Source of the DNA: an uncultured Rhodospirillaceae bacterium
Lineage (GTDB): Bacteria; Pseudomonadota; Alphaproteobacteria; Azospirillales; Azospirillaceae
Reading direction: 5' to 3'
Length of the DNA: 64,000 bases
Assembly: GCA_937927415.1 (NCBI GenBank)
Contig: CALBDS010000047.1
Coordinates: 1 to 64,000, forward strand
Position numbers and translations under genes: made by a program. The notes beneath the pieces are model-generated. The model worked only from the letters and a program-made list of their open reading frames with translations. It did no database searches and had not been told where the DNA came from. This document shows, in pieces, positions 18,892 through 27,607 of this stretch (positions within the stretch are counted from its first letter, which is position 1; each line of letters begins with the position of its first letter).

Positions 18892-19944
18892 TCACGGGTT
18901 CACCGGCACGCCGTCGTGTCCCGATCGATACCGCTCCCGGAAGGATGGGAAGCGCCCCAGCGTTTCCGCCGCCCACACTGCCCGTCCGACGGCGCGGGTA
19001 ACGCAATCGGCGGCCACGGCGCCCAGCCGGGCCAGAGTCAGCGGCGGATTCGCCCCCAGATCCCGCCGCCCGGTGGACAGGGCGAACAGGGTGTCGCCGT
19101 CGAAGGGGGTGTGGACCGGACGGATGGCGCGGGCCAGCCCATCATGGGCCATGGTGGCGAGCCGCAGCGCCTGCGCCTTGGTCAAGGTGGCGTTGGTGGC
19201 GACGACGCCGATGGTGGTGTTGGCCCCCACCGCCGCGGCGTCGAGGGTGGGCATGGTCGGATCGGGCGGCACCGGACCGGCGGGCGGCGTCTGGCCGCCC
19301 ATTTCCCCCGCCATCTCCCACGCCCAGGCCCACAGGGTACCCTGGCCCGGCATCACCACCGATCCCACCGGGTTGACGGCGATCAGCGCCGCCACCTGAT
19401 AGCCGTCGGCGCTGACCGCCGAGGCCGATCCCAGCCCGCCCTTGATGTCGCCCGCCTTGGCCCCCAGCCCGGCCCCGACATTGCCGAGGGGAAAATCCAT
19501 CCCCCCATCGGTCAGCGCCGTTTCGCAGGCGGAACAGGCCAGACGGCGATAGGGCGGATCGTCGCCCCATCCCTTGTCACCACCGTTGAGCAGGTCGAAC
19601 AGCACCGCCGCCGGCACGATGGGCACCCGCTGGTCGCCGACGGCAAAGCCGCGGCCCCGGCGCGCCAGCCACCCCATCACCCCCGATGCGGCATCCAGGC
19701 CAAAGGCGGAACCGCCGGTCAGCACCAGCGCGTCCACCCGATCCACCAGACAGGTGGGGTTGAGCGCATCGGTTTCCCGCGTGCCGGGGGCGCCGCCGCG
19801 CACATCCACCGCCGCCACCGCCGGATCGTCGGGCAGAACGACGGTGACCCCGCTCCACGCCCGCGCGTCTTCGGCGTTGCCGACGCGCAGGCCGTCAACA
19901 TCCGTCAGGCGGTTGCGGGGGCCGGGGAAGATCGGCCCTAACAT
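18892..19944 (-). CDS. P1 family (DmpA-type) aminopeptidase
   Basis: A 350-residue Ntn-hydrolase of the P1/DmpA peptidase family, which matures by self-cleavage before a Ser or Thr nucleophile. Family marks are NRLTDVDGLRVGN at the N-terminus, VLTGGSAFGLDAASGV, and NTTIGVVATNATLTKAQ in the small-subunit region, where the nucleophile lies. Members cleave N-terminal residues of peptides, or act on D-amino-acid or beta-peptide substrates; the exact substrate cannot be told. The start overlaps the end of the FNR-type regulator gene by 7 bases on the same strand, so it may be cotranscribed with it. Confidence 0.88.
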   Translation of the reverse strand: MLGPIFPGPRNRLTDVDGLRVGNAEDARAWSGVTVVLPDDPAVAAVDVRGGAPGTRETDALNPTCLVDRVDALVLTGGSAFGLDAASGVMGWLARRGRGFAVGDQRVPIVPAAVLFDLLNGGDKGWGDDPPYRRLACSACETALTDGGMDFPLGNVGAGLGAKAGDIKGGLGSASAVSADGYQVAALIAVNPVGSVVMPGQGTLWAWAWEMAGEMGGQTPPAGPVPPDPTMPTLDAAAVGANTTIGVVATNATLTKAQALRLATMAHDGLARAIRPVHTPFDGDTLFALSTGRRDLGANPPLTLARLGAVAADCVTRAVGRAVWAAETLGRFPSFRERYRSGHDGVPVNP

Positions 19945-20624
19945 CCCTCCGCCATATCATAGATGGCGTCGAGGTCGGCGATCAGCACCTTGTTGCCTTC
20001 CTGCAACGAAATGGTGCCGACGGTTTTCAACTGGGTGAAGGTGCGGCTGACGGTTTCGGTGGTCAGGCCCAGGTAATCGGCGATGTCGGCGCGGCTCATC
20101 GGCACATAGACGGGGTTTTCCTTGTGCCCCCGCCGGGCCGCCCGCTGCGACAGCATGATCAGGAAGGAACAGATCTTTTCCTTGGCCGTCTTGCGCCCCA
20201 GCAGCAGCATCTGGTCCTGCGCCGCCGCCAGCTCGTTGGAGGCCATGGAGAACAGGCGCCGCTGCATCTTGGGGAATTCGTCCATCAGCGCCTCCATCTT
20301 CCGCCGCGGAAAGCGGCAGAGGGTGCAGGCGGTGACGGTTTCGGCGCTGTAGGCATAGCTTTCGTTGACCGCCAGCCCCAGGAAATCGCCGGTGGCGACA
20401 AAGCCGGTGATCTGCCGCCGCCCGTCGGGCAACAGCTTGTAAAGCTTCACCGTTCCCGACGTGACGTTGTAGAGGGTATCGGCGGCGTCCCCCTCGCCGA
20501 ACACGGTCTGGCTGGCTTCGACGCGCACGGTCTGGATGATCTCGGCCAGACGGCGGACCTCTTCGGGGTCCAAGGCGGCACAGATGGTCAGGCTGCGCAC
20601 CGGACAGGCGCCGCAAGGGTTCAT
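19938..20624 (-). CDS. fnr: FNR/FnrN-type oxygen-responsive Crp-family regulator
   Basis: A 228-residue Crp/Fnr-family activator. Cys4, Cys7 and Cys15 (CX2CX7C) with Cys100 or Cys103 can hold a [4Fe-4S] cluster, the oxygen switch of FNR. The cNMP-like beta-roll covers about residues 22-135 and the helix-turn-helix is SRADIADYLGLTTETVSRTF; its E..SR pattern is that of proteins that read TTGAT half-sites. A near-consensus box of that type lies upstream of ccoN. The ATG at 20624 has a weak ribosome site; longer starts at 20660 or 20675 are possible. Position next to ccoS suits control of cbb3 oxidase under low oxygen. Confidence 0.9.
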   Translation of the reverse strand: MNPCGACPVRSLTICAALDPEEVRRLAEIIQTVRVEASQTVFGEGDAADTLYNVTSGTVKLYKLLPDGRRQITGFVATGDFLGLAVNESYAYSAETVTACTLCRFPRRKMEALMDEFPKMQRRLFSMASNELAAAQDQMLLLGRKTAKEKICSFLIMLSQRAARRGHKENPVYVPMSRADIADYLGLTTETVSRTFTQLKTVGTISLQEGNKVLIADLDAIYDMAEGC

Positions 20625-20815
20625 ATCGGTCGTCACGCCCCTGTCGCGGGCGCGGCCCATGTCAAAGGGAGGCATTGCGGCACCACGCCAAATCCGACCA
20701 CGGCCCCCATCATGGTCATATTCCCGGCACTTCGCAACCATGGTGGCAGGGGCGCCGGTCATTTTGCGAATCCCCTACCCCCCTATCACGAAAGAATCAC
20801 CGCACCACGGAAGGG

Positions 20816-21013
20816 TCAGCGCGCGTCATCCGGCGCCCGCCCCGTAGGCGACGCCCCAGCCGGAGGCGGGGCCGGGTCGTCGTCGAACAGAATGCGGTGG
20901 GCCGCCCCGTCCAGATCATCGAACTGACCCGACTTCAGTGCCCACAGAAACGCCGCCAGGGCCAGAAGACCCAGGCTGAGAGCGGCTGCGATCAGATAAA
21001 GAAGCTCGGTCAC
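20816..21013 (-). CDS. ccoS: CcoS, cbb3 oxidase maturation protein
   Basis: A 65-residue protein with one N-terminal membrane span (LLYLIAAALSLGLLALAAFLWAL) followed by the family motif KSGQFDDLDGAAHRILFDDD. CcoS is needed for inserting cofactors into the cbb3 oxidase core. The Pro/Ala-rich tail is variable in the family. Its start lies 98 bases inside the preceding ccoI reading frame, an unusually long overlap. Confidence 0.93.
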   Translation of the reverse strand: MTELLYLIAAALSLGLLALAAFLWALKSGQFDDLDGAAHRILFDDDPAPPPAGASPTGRAPDDAR

Positions 21014-23408
21014 GGCGTCCTTCCTTCAAGCCCCCGCCGCGGCTGAGCCGCAGCGCGTTGACGATTACCAGCAGCGACGACGACGACATGGCCAGCGCCG
21101 CCAGCAGCGGCGTCAGCATGCCCGCCATGGCCAGCGGCACGGCGCACACGTTGTAGATGATGGCGATGGCGAAATTCTGGCGGACCAGCGCATCGGCATG
21201 GCGCGCCACCGCCAGCGCCTCGGCGATGGGGGCCAGGATGCGGCCCTGGAACACCACATCCGCCGCCGTCTGGCTGACGTCCACCGCCGTGGACGGCGAC
21301 ATGGACACGGTGGCCGCGGCCAGAGCCGGGGCGTCGTTCAGCCCGTCGCCCACCATCAGAACATGACGGCCCGCCACGGTCAGGGCGTGCAGGGCATCGG
21401 TCTTGTCGGTGGGGCTTTGCCCGGCCTTCCAGTCGTCGATGCCCAGAGCCTCGGCCACCGCCCGCACCGCCCCCGGTCGATCGCCCGACAGCAGCGACAC
21501 CGCCAGCCCCCGCGCCTTCAGCGCCGCCACCACCGCCGCGGCGTCGGGCCGGGGGGTGTCGGTGAAGCCGATGCGCACCGGCGCACGGCCCGGACGGGAC
21601 AGCCAGAATTCCGGCCCCGCCGCCCGCCCGTCATCGTCGGTTTCCCCAGCGCCGGTTTCCCCAGCGCCGGTAAACGCGCGGCTGCCCAGGCGGATCTCCC
21701 CTTCCGCGGTGTCGAGCACCAGACCGGCCCCCGGCACCTCCCGCACGCCCGGCGCAACCGGCACGCCGGGCACCGCGCGCACCAGGGCGCGGGCCAGCGG
21801 GTGGCGGCTGGCCCCGGCCAGACCGGCGGCGACCGTCAGGCTGTCGGCGTCGATGCCGGCCAGTTGCGCTTCCGGGCGGCCTTCGGTCAGGGTGCCGGTC
21901 TTGTCGAACACCACGGCATCGACACCGGCCAACCGTTCCAGGGCCGTGGCCGATTTCAGCAGGATTCCCTGGCGCATCAGCCGGCCCGACGCGATGACCT
22001 GCACCACCGGCACCGCCAGCGCCAGCGCGCAGGGGCAGGTGATGATGAGCACCGCCACCGCGTTCATCAGCGCGTCCTGCCATTCCACCCGCCCCAGGAA
22101 GAACCAGCCGAGGAAGGTGGACAGGGCCGCGATGTGCACCACCGGGGCATAAAGCCGCGACACCCGGTCGGCGACGGCGACGTATTTGGCGCGGCCCTGC
22201 TCCGCCACCTCCATCAGCCGGACGATTTCGGCCAGCAGCGTGCCCTCGCCCACCGCCGTGACGGTCAGGCGCAACGGTGCGGTCAGGTTCATCATGCCGG
22301 CGAACACCCGGTCGCCGGGCTTCACCGCGTTGGGCACGGTCTCGCCGGTGATGAGCGCGGTGTCCAGATCGGACACCCCGTCGGCCACCACCCCGTCAAC
22401 CGGCACCCGTTCGCCCATGGCCACCAGGACGGTGGCACCGGGGGCCACCTGTTCCGGCGGGCGGATGGTGGAACGGCCGTCGGCCTCCAGCACCGTCACC
22501 GCCGTGGCCTGCAGCCCCAGAAGATGTTCCGCCGCCGAACGCGCCCGCCCGCGCGCCCGCTGATCGAGGTACCGCCCGATCAGCAGGAAGAACAGCAGCA
22601 TCACCGCCCCGTCGAAATAGGCGTGCAGCCCGCTGTTGATCGTCTCGTACAGGCTCATGCCCGTGGCCAGCAGCACGCCGATGGTGATGGGCACGTCCAT
22701 GTTGGTGCGGCCCCGCCGCAGGACGGCAAAGGCCGAACGGGCGAACGGCCGCACGCAATAGGCCACCGCCGGCAGGCAGATCAGCGCCGACAGCCAGTGC
22801 ATCAGGTCGCGGGTGGCCGGTCCCATGCCCTGGGTGTAGCCGGCCCACACCGACACCGACAGCAGCATGACGTTGGACGCGGCAAAACCGGCCACCGCCA
22901 TGGCGCGCAGCAGTTCCGCCTCGCTCTTCTTCTGGGCGTTGCCCAGCCGTCCGGGGTCGAACGGCACGGCGCGGTAGCCCAGCCGGGTCACCGTTCCCAC
23001 CACGCTGTTGGCGTCCGTCTCCGCTTCGGTCCAGCGGACGGTCAGGCGGCGGGTGGTCATGTTCATCCGCGCCTGCACCACCCCCGGCTGGCGGGCCAGA
23101 ACCGTTTCGATCAGCCAGACGCAGGCCGCGCATTGCAGCCCGTCCACCATCAGGTGCAGCGAGGCGGTGCCGTCGCCGGTGGCGTGCGCGTGGGGGGCAT
23201 AATCGATGACGGGGGCATCGGCGTCGGGCCGCAGGGGGCGGGCGGCGGGGTCAACGGTGCGGCGCTCGTAATACCGCTCCAGCCCCAGCCCGCGCACCAT
23301 GTCGTACGCCGCGGCACACCCCGAACAGCAGAAAGAGCCCGCCCCGGATTCCGGTGCAGGCTCCACGCCGGCGGGCAGTTCCTGCCCGCAGTGCTGGCAG
23401 CAGGTCAT
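20916..23408 (-). CDS. ccoI: CcoI/FixI, Cu+-transporting P1B-type ATPase
   Basis: An 830-residue copper ATPase that supplies copper for CuB of the cbb3 oxidase. The N-terminus has a Cys-rich stretch (CCQHC, CCSGC) and a heavy-metal domain with GLQCAACVW near residue 94. The membrane CPC motif is ITCPCALALAVP; the phosphorylation site is DKTGTLTEG and the hinge GDGLNDAPAL. About eight membrane spans are expected. The last 30-odd residues (after VNALRLSRGG) run in another frame across the start of ccoS and look like poorly constrained tail. The gene starts directly after ccoH. Confidence 0.96.
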   Translation of the reverse strand: MTCCQHCGQELPAGVEPAPESGAGSFCCSGCAAAYDMVRGLGLERYYERRTVDPAARPLRPDADAPVIDYAPHAHATGDGTASLHLMVDGLQCAACVWLIETVLARQPGVVQARMNMTTRRLTVRWTEAETDANSVVGTVTRLGYRAVPFDPGRLGNAQKKSEAELLRAMAVAGFAASNVMLLSVSVWAGYTQGMGPATRDLMHWLSALICLPAVAYCVRPFARSAFAVLRRGRTNMDVPITIGVLLATGMSLYETINSGLHAYFDGAVMLLFFLLIGRYLDQRARGRARSAAEHLLGLQATAVTVLEADGRSTIRPPEQVAPGATVLVAMGERVPVDGVVADGVSDLDTALITGETVPNAVKPGDRVFAGMMNLTAPLRLTVTAVGEGTLLAEIVRLMEVAEQGRAKYVAVADRVSRLYAPVVHIAALSTFLGWFFLGRVEWQDALMNAVAVLIITCPCALALAVPVVQVIASGRLMRQGILLKSATALERLAGVDAVVFDKTGTLTEGRPEAQLAGIDADSLTVAAGLAGASRHPLARALVRAVPGVPVAPGVREVPGAGLVLDTAEGEIRLGSRAFTGAGETGAGETDDDGRAAGPEFWLSRPGRAPVRIGFTDTPRPDAAAVVAALKARGLAVSLLSGDRPGAVRAVAEALGIDDWKAGQSPTDKTDALHALTVAGRHVLMVGDGLNDAPALAAATVSMSPSTAVDVSQTAADVVFQGRILAPIAEALAVARHADALVRQNFAIAIIYNVCAVPLAMAGMLTPLLAALAMSSSSLLVIVNALRLSRGGGLKEGRRDRASLSDRSRSQPGSSGPGGVSVGTEVGSVR

Positions 23409-23409
23409 A

Positions 23410-23937
23410 CTACTGGACCCAGACTCGCTTCTGATCCTGATAGTCGCCGGTGGAATGATCGATCTTCAGCCGCATGTCCCACACGCCCGGCTGGGCGAAT
23501 TCCACCGGCTGGGCGTAGCGCCCTTCCCCCAGATAGGGAAGGTCCAGGGTCTGGTCAAACCCCTGGTTGGTCGGGCGCATGAAGCGAACGGTGACGCGGG
23601 CGTCTTTCAGCAGGTTGCCGTACTTGTCGTGCAGCGTCACGGCCACCAGCCCCTTGCGGGCATCCGGGCTTGCGAAGTCCAGCGCCACCTTCCACCCCCG
23701 TTCGGCCTGGGCGCGGGCACCGGCAAGGTCATCATTGTACTTGATGCCCTTCATGAAGTGCTCTTCGGTTTCAAGCCCGGTGTAGGTGGAGGTGGCAACG
23801 TAGATCATCACCCCGTTCACCGCGATCACAACCATGAAGGCGGCGACGAACAGCCACGGAATGTACCAGCCGGGGGCCCGCGAACGGCCCCCCGACGATT
23901 GACCCTGGTTCAAGGATTGCACGGACGTCATGGGCAT
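23410..23937 (-). CDS. ccoH: CcoH/FixH, cbb3 oxidase assembly protein
   Basis: A 175-residue membrane protein with one span at about residues 26-50 (YIPWLFVAAFMVVIAVNGVMIYVA) and a periplasmic domain carrying the FixH pattern GLETEEHFMKGIKYNDDLA and HDKYGNLLKDARVTVRFMRP. CcoH stabilises and helps assemble the cbb3 complex and acts with CcoG, CcoI and CcoS. The stop is one base from the ccoI start, so the two are coupled. Confidence 0.94.
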   Translation of the reverse strand: MPMTSVQSLNQGQSSGGRSRAPGWYIPWLFVAAFMVVIAVNGVMIYVATSTYTGLETEEHFMKGIKYNDDLAGARAQAERGWKVALDFASPDARKGLVAVTLHDKYGNLLKDARVTVRFMRPTNQGFDQTLDLPYLGEGRYAQPVEFAQPGVWDMRLKIDHSTGDYQDQKRVWVQ

Positions 23938-23961
23938 TACCCGGTCCTAATATGTCGAAGA

Positions 23962-25434
23962 TCAGTGACCCGGCCCCATGAACACCGTGCTGTAACGGGC
24001 GGCTTCACCATTGGCCGAAGTCAGCGTGAAGGTAAGCTCCATTGATGCCCCATGCAAACTCGACGTGGGGGCGGTCACAAAGATTCGATAGGTCGCCACC
24101 GAATCGGGGGCGGCACTCAGATGCAGGCCGGTTGTGATCTTGCCCTGGTCTTCGCCGGCGGCGGCCAGTTCGGCCCCGGCCAGACCGCCGACCGTCAGAA
24201 CATAGTCCCGCGGATCACGGGTCATGTTGGAGATCTTGAAGGTGTAGGCGTTGCGGATGGAGCCGTCGGACAGCGCCACGTACAGCGGCGCGCGGTCGCG
24301 CAGAACCGAGATGTCCAGCCCCGGCTTCAGCGCCAGCCCGGCGGCGATCAGGCCCACCACCACCGACATCATGGCGGCGTACAGAATGGTGCGCGGGCGG
24401 ATCAGACGGACGGGAACCCGCTTGCCGGCGGTGGCCTGCGACACCTGATTGAGCTGGGTGTCGAAGCGGACCAGTTCGCCGGGACGGCCGATCTTGTGCA
24501 TCACCTCGTTGCAGGCATCCACGCACAGGCCGCAGCCGATGCACCCCATCTGCATGCCGTCGCGGATGTCGATGCCGGTGGGGCACACCTGGACGCAGGC
24601 GAAGCAGTCGATGCAGTCGCCGTGCCCCGCCGCCTGCCGCTCTTCCCAGGTCTGGGACTTGCGGATGGGCGCGCGGCCCTCGCCCCGCCACTCCTCATAG
24701 GTGACGATCAGGCTTTCCTCGTCGGTCATGGCGCTCTGGAACCGCGGCCAGGGGCACATGTACAGGCAAACCTGTTCGCGGGCATAGCCGGCCAGGATGA
24801 AGGTGGTGCCGGTGAACAGGCCGATGAAGCCCAGCACGGTGGAGCTGGTCTCGAACCGCAGCATCTCACCCACCAGGGTCGGCGCGTCGGTGAAGTAGAA
24901 GATCCACGCCCCGCCGGTCAGCAGCGAGATCAGCAGCCAGATGGCGTTCTTGGTCGCCTTCTTGCGGAACTTGTCCCAGCCCCAGGGCTGCTGGTCCAGA
25001 CGGATGCGCTCGCCGCGGTCCCCCTCGATCTTGCGCTCGACCCAGACGAACAGATCGGTCCACACCGTCTGCGGACAGGCGTAGCCGCACCACAGCCGCC
25101 CGGCCAGCGCCGTGGCCAGGAACAGGCCGATGGCCGCCACGATCAGCGCCCCGGTCAGGTAATAGATCTGCTGCGGCCACAGCTCGACAAAGAACAGGTA
25201 GAAGCGGCGGTTGGCGAGATCCAGCAGCACCGCCTGATCGGGAGCATGGCCGCCACGGTCCCAGCGCACCCACGGCAGGATGTAGTAAATGCCGAGCAGG
25301 GCAAACACCGCCACCCATTTCAGCCTCCGGAAGGTGCCGGACACCGCACGCGGATAGACCTTGGAATGCTTCTTGTAGAGAGAGCGGGAGGGGCGTTTGT
25401 CAGCCTGCGGCTGGGATTCGGAAGCCGTGCTCAT
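23962..25434 (-). CDS. ccoG: CcoG/FixG, membrane iron-sulfur protein for cbb3 assembly
   Basis: A 490-residue membrane protein with about five spans and a ferredoxin-like pair of [4Fe-4S] motifs, CIDCFACVQVCPTGIDIRDG and CIGCGLCVDACNEV. It is thought to reduce Cu2+ to Cu+ on the copper route to cbb3 oxidase. WCGYACPQTVWTDLF is a further family mark. The C-terminal third is an Ig-like periplasmic domain (IG fold, FixG C-terminal). The ATG at 25434 has AAGGCAGG upstream; a longer start at 25527 would add 31 residues of non-conserved sequence. It opens the ccoGHIS unit, behind the ccoP terminator. Confidence 0.95.
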   Translation of the reverse strand: MSTASESQPQADKRPSRSLYKKHSKVYPRAVSGTFRRLKWVAVFALLGIYYILPWVRWDRGGHAPDQAVLLDLANRRFYLFFVELWPQQIYYLTGALIVAAIGLFLATALAGRLWCGYACPQTVWTDLFVWVERKIEGDRGERIRLDQQPWGWDKFRKKATKNAIWLLISLLTGGAWIFYFTDAPTLVGEMLRFETSSTVLGFIGLFTGTTFILAGYAREQVCLYMCPWPRFQSAMTDEESLIVTYEEWRGEGRAPIRKSQTWEERQAAGHGDCIDCFACVQVCPTGIDIRDGMQMGCIGCGLCVDACNEVMHKIGRPGELVRFDTQLNQVSQATAGKRVPVRLIRPRTILYAAMMSVVVGLIAAGLALKPGLDISVLRDRAPLYVALSDGSIRNAYTFKISNMTRDPRDYVLTVGGLAGAELAAAGEDQGKITTGLHLSAAPDSVATYRIFVTAPTSSLHGASMELTFTLTSANGEAARYSTVFMGPGH

Positions 25435-25620
25435 GATCCTGCCTTGTGTACCCGCCCATGGTCCGCAACCGGGCCGTGGCGGTGTGGTGGGCCTCGTCAG
25501 ACCACCGCCCCCCAAGGGAACGGCCAAGGGGGAGCGGGGTGGAGATGAAACGGTCGTACGCTGGGTAAAATGGCGGGTTCTGCCGCGTGCGGACTATGGC
25601 GGCACGGTGCCGCATGGGCA

Positions 25621-25634
25621 TTGCGATGGATCAA
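25621..25634 (-). promoter_or_regulatory. Weak FNR-box candidate before ccoGHIS
   Basis: On the minus strand the 14 bases read TTGATCCATCGCAA: one perfect TTGAT half-site and a second half with two mismatches to TTGATnnnnATCAA. It lies about 187 bases before ccoG, in the 342-base gap between ccoP and ccoG (25435-25776). The rest of the gap holds the ccoP terminator and no gene I can support. Confidence 0.3.
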
Positions 25635-25718
25635 TGGTCCATAAGACTTTTGTCAGAAGCGGGTCTTTCCAAGGATATGGCTGGTTTTCCTTTTTCCAAG
25701 GGCACCCCGGCATCGGCA

Positions 25719-25752
25719 CAAAAAAACGCCGGGGGATTGCTCCCCCGGCGTT
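25719..25752 (-). terminator. Rho-independent terminator after ccoP
   Basis: Reading the minus strand, AACGCCGGGGG (25752-25742) pairs perfectly with CCCCCGGCGTT (25735-25725) around a 6-base loop and runs into a T-tract (from 25726 down to 25720). It lies 25 bases past the ccoP stop and separates ccoNOQP from ccoGHIS. Confidence 0.9.
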
Positions 25753-25776
25753 CTTGACCGGCCCTGATGCGGTGGC

Positions 25777-26661
25777 TTACTTGCCGCCGCCCAGGTTGTG
25801 CACGTACACGGCCAGCTGCTTGATGGTCACGTCGTCCAGACGCTTGGCCCAGTTCGGCATCACGCCGTTGCGGCCGTTGGTCAGCGTCTCGACGAGGGTG
25901 GCCTTGTCGCCGCCATAGATCCAGGCAGCGGTGCTCAGCGGCGGAGCGCCAACTTCGATGCCGGCGGCCACGCTGCCGATGCCCTTTTCACCGTGACAGG
26001 CAACGCAGTTCTCTTCGAACACCGTCTGGCCGGTCGCCGCCTTGGCGGCGTCGGTGGCGCGGTTGGTGAGCGAGAGCACGTATTCCGACACCTGATCGAT
26101 CTGGGCGGCGGTCAGCGTGCCGTCCTTGCCGAACGCCGGCATGCCGGCCGGGCCGCGGGTGTCGGGATCATCCGCACGGATGCCGTGCTGGATGGTCTTG
26201 TAGATGTCGGCGGTGGTGCCGCCCCACAGCCACACGTCGTCCGCCAGCGAGGGGAAGCCCTTGGCCCCCTGGCCGCCGGCGCCGTGGCAGGCCGCACAGT
26301 TCTCGTTGAACATGGTGCGACCGCCGGCCATGGCGAAGTTGCGCAGCTCGTTGTCCTTCTGGATCTCATCGACGGACTTCGCCGCGATGGCCGAGGTGAA
26401 CTTCGACTGCTTCTGCTTCGCCGCGGCCAGTTCCTCCACGATCTGCTCGCGCAGGGTCCAGCCGAGGATGCCGGTGGTGTGCGTCTTGCCCATCGGCCAG
26501 GCCGGATAGAGCACGTAGTACACCAGCGACCACGCGATGCAGACGTAGAAGACGTACAGCCACCACTTGGGCAGCGGGTTGTTCAGCTCCTTCAGGCCGT
26601 CCCACTCATGGCCGGTGGTTTCGACGCCGGAGAGAGCGTCCTTCTCAATATTTCTCGCCAT
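25777..26661 (-). CDS. ccoP: CcoP, diheme cytochrome c subunit of cbb3 oxidase
   Basis: A 294-residue subunit that passes electrons to CcoO. One N-terminal membrane span (WWLYVFYVCIAWSLVYYVLYPAW, about residues 32-54) anchors two periplasmic cytochrome c domains with NCAACHG near residue 122 and NCVACHG near 218; Met ligands lie in AGMPAF and NGVMPNW. Length is normal. It starts 3 bases after the ccoQ stop, and its ribosome site (CAGGAG) lies in the ccoQ tail. Confidence 0.97.
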   Translation of the reverse strand: MARNIEKDALSGVETTGHEWDGLKELNNPLPKWWLYVFYVCIAWSLVYYVLYPAWPMGKTHTTGILGWTLREQIVEELAAAKQKQSKFTSAIAAKSVDEIQKDNELRNFAMAGGRTMFNENCAACHGAGGQGAKGFPSLADDVWLWGGTTADIYKTIQHGIRADDPDTRGPAGMPAFGKDGTLTAAQIDQVSEYVLSLTNRATDAAKAATGQTVFEENCVACHGEKGIGSVAAGIEVGAPPLSTAAWIYGGDKATLVETLTNGRNGVMPNWAKRLDDVTIKQLAVYVHNLGGGK

Positions 26662-26664
26662 CGC

Positions 26665-26826
26665 CTAAAACTCCTGACCGTCATCCTTGAGCGGAATGCT
26701 GGCGGCTTCATCGAACTTGTTCCTGTTCCCCGGCCACATGGCGTACGCCATGATCCCGACGAGCAGAAGCATGAGCCAGAGCGTCCAGAAAGACCGCAGA
26801 GCAACCGTGATCGAATCCAAGTCCAT
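26665..26826 (-). CDS. ccoQ: CcoQ, small subunit of cbb3 oxidase
   Basis: A short gene of 53 codons between ccoO and ccoP. The product starts MDLDSITVALRSFWTLWLML, has a single membrane span (about residues 12-31) and ends in a short acidic tail (KFDEAASIPLKDDGQEF). Size, position and topology are those of CcoQ/FixQ, which stabilises the oxidase complex. AGGAGG stands 5 bases before the ATG. Confidence 0.93.
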   Translation of the reverse strand: MDLDSITVALRSFWTLWLMLLLVGIMAYAMWPGNRNKFDEAASIPLKDDGQEF

Positions 26827-26846
26827 GGATTCCTCCTAGAGGTTGG

Positions 26847-27587
26847 TTACTGCAGCAACTGCTTGGGCGACTGGTACTTCGTGAAGTCCACCATGGTGCC
26901 CAGAACCTGCAGATAGGCGACCAGAGCGTCCATTTCGGTGACGGCCTTGTTGCCCGTGAAGTTGGCCACCACCGCCTTGGGGTAACGCTTCAGCAGGGCC
27001 GAGGTATCACCATCGGGAGCCTTCTGGGCTTCCAGGTCCGCCTTGGCGCTGGCGATCTGCTCGTCGGTGTAGGGCACCCCGACGATCCGCAGGGTCTTCA
27101 TACGGTCGGCGATGTCGGCGTACTTCAGCGGACGGTCCTTCATCCAGCTGTAGCCGGGCATGATCGATTCCGGCACGACCGCGCGCGGGTTGACCAGATG
27201 GGCCACCTGCCAGTCGTTGGAATACTTACCGCCCACGCGGGCCAGATCGGGGCCGGTGCGCTTGGAACCCCACTGGAAGGGGTGGTCGTACATCGATTCC
27301 GCGGCCAGCGAGTAGTGACCGTAACGTTCCACTTCGTCGCGGAACGGACGGATCATCTGGCTGTGGCAGTTGTAGCAGCCTTCGCGGAAATAAATGTCCT
27401 GGCCGGCCAGCTCAAGGGGGGAGTAGGGGCGGACCCCCTCCACCTTTTCGATGGTCGATTCGATGGTGAACAGCGGGACGATCTGAACCAGACCGCCGAT
27501 CGACACGGTGATGAGGACGAGCACGATGAGCAGAAGCGTGTTCCGCTCGATCGTATCGTGGCTCAAGCCCTTCTTTTCTTCAGCCAT
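26847..27587 (-). CDS. ccoO: CcoO, monoheme cytochrome c subunit of cbb3 oxidase
   Basis: A 246-residue membrane-anchored cytochrome c that takes electrons from CcoP to the binuclear centre of CcoN. It has one N-terminal span (TLLLIVLVLITVSIGGLVQIVPLF), the heme site EGCYNCHSQMIRPF near residue 70 and the methionine ligand in MPGYSWM. GGGAGGAAG precedes the ATG at 27587; an upstream in-frame ATG at 27608 overlaps the ccoN stop and lacks such a site. Confidence 0.97.
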   Translation of the reverse strand: MAEEKKGLSHDTIERNTLLLIVLVLITVSIGGLVQIVPLFTIESTIEKVEGVRPYSPLELAGQDIYFREGCYNCHSQMIRPFRDEVERYGHYSLAAESMYDHPFQWGSKRTGPDLARVGGKYSNDWQVAHLVNPRAVVPESIMPGYSWMKDRPLKYADIADRMKTLRIVGVPYTDEQIASAKADLEAQKAPDGDTSALLKRYPKAVVANFTGNKAVTEMDALVAYLQVLGTMVDFTKYQSPKQLLQ

Positions 27588-27607
27588 ATTCAACTTCCTC
27601 CCGCCCA

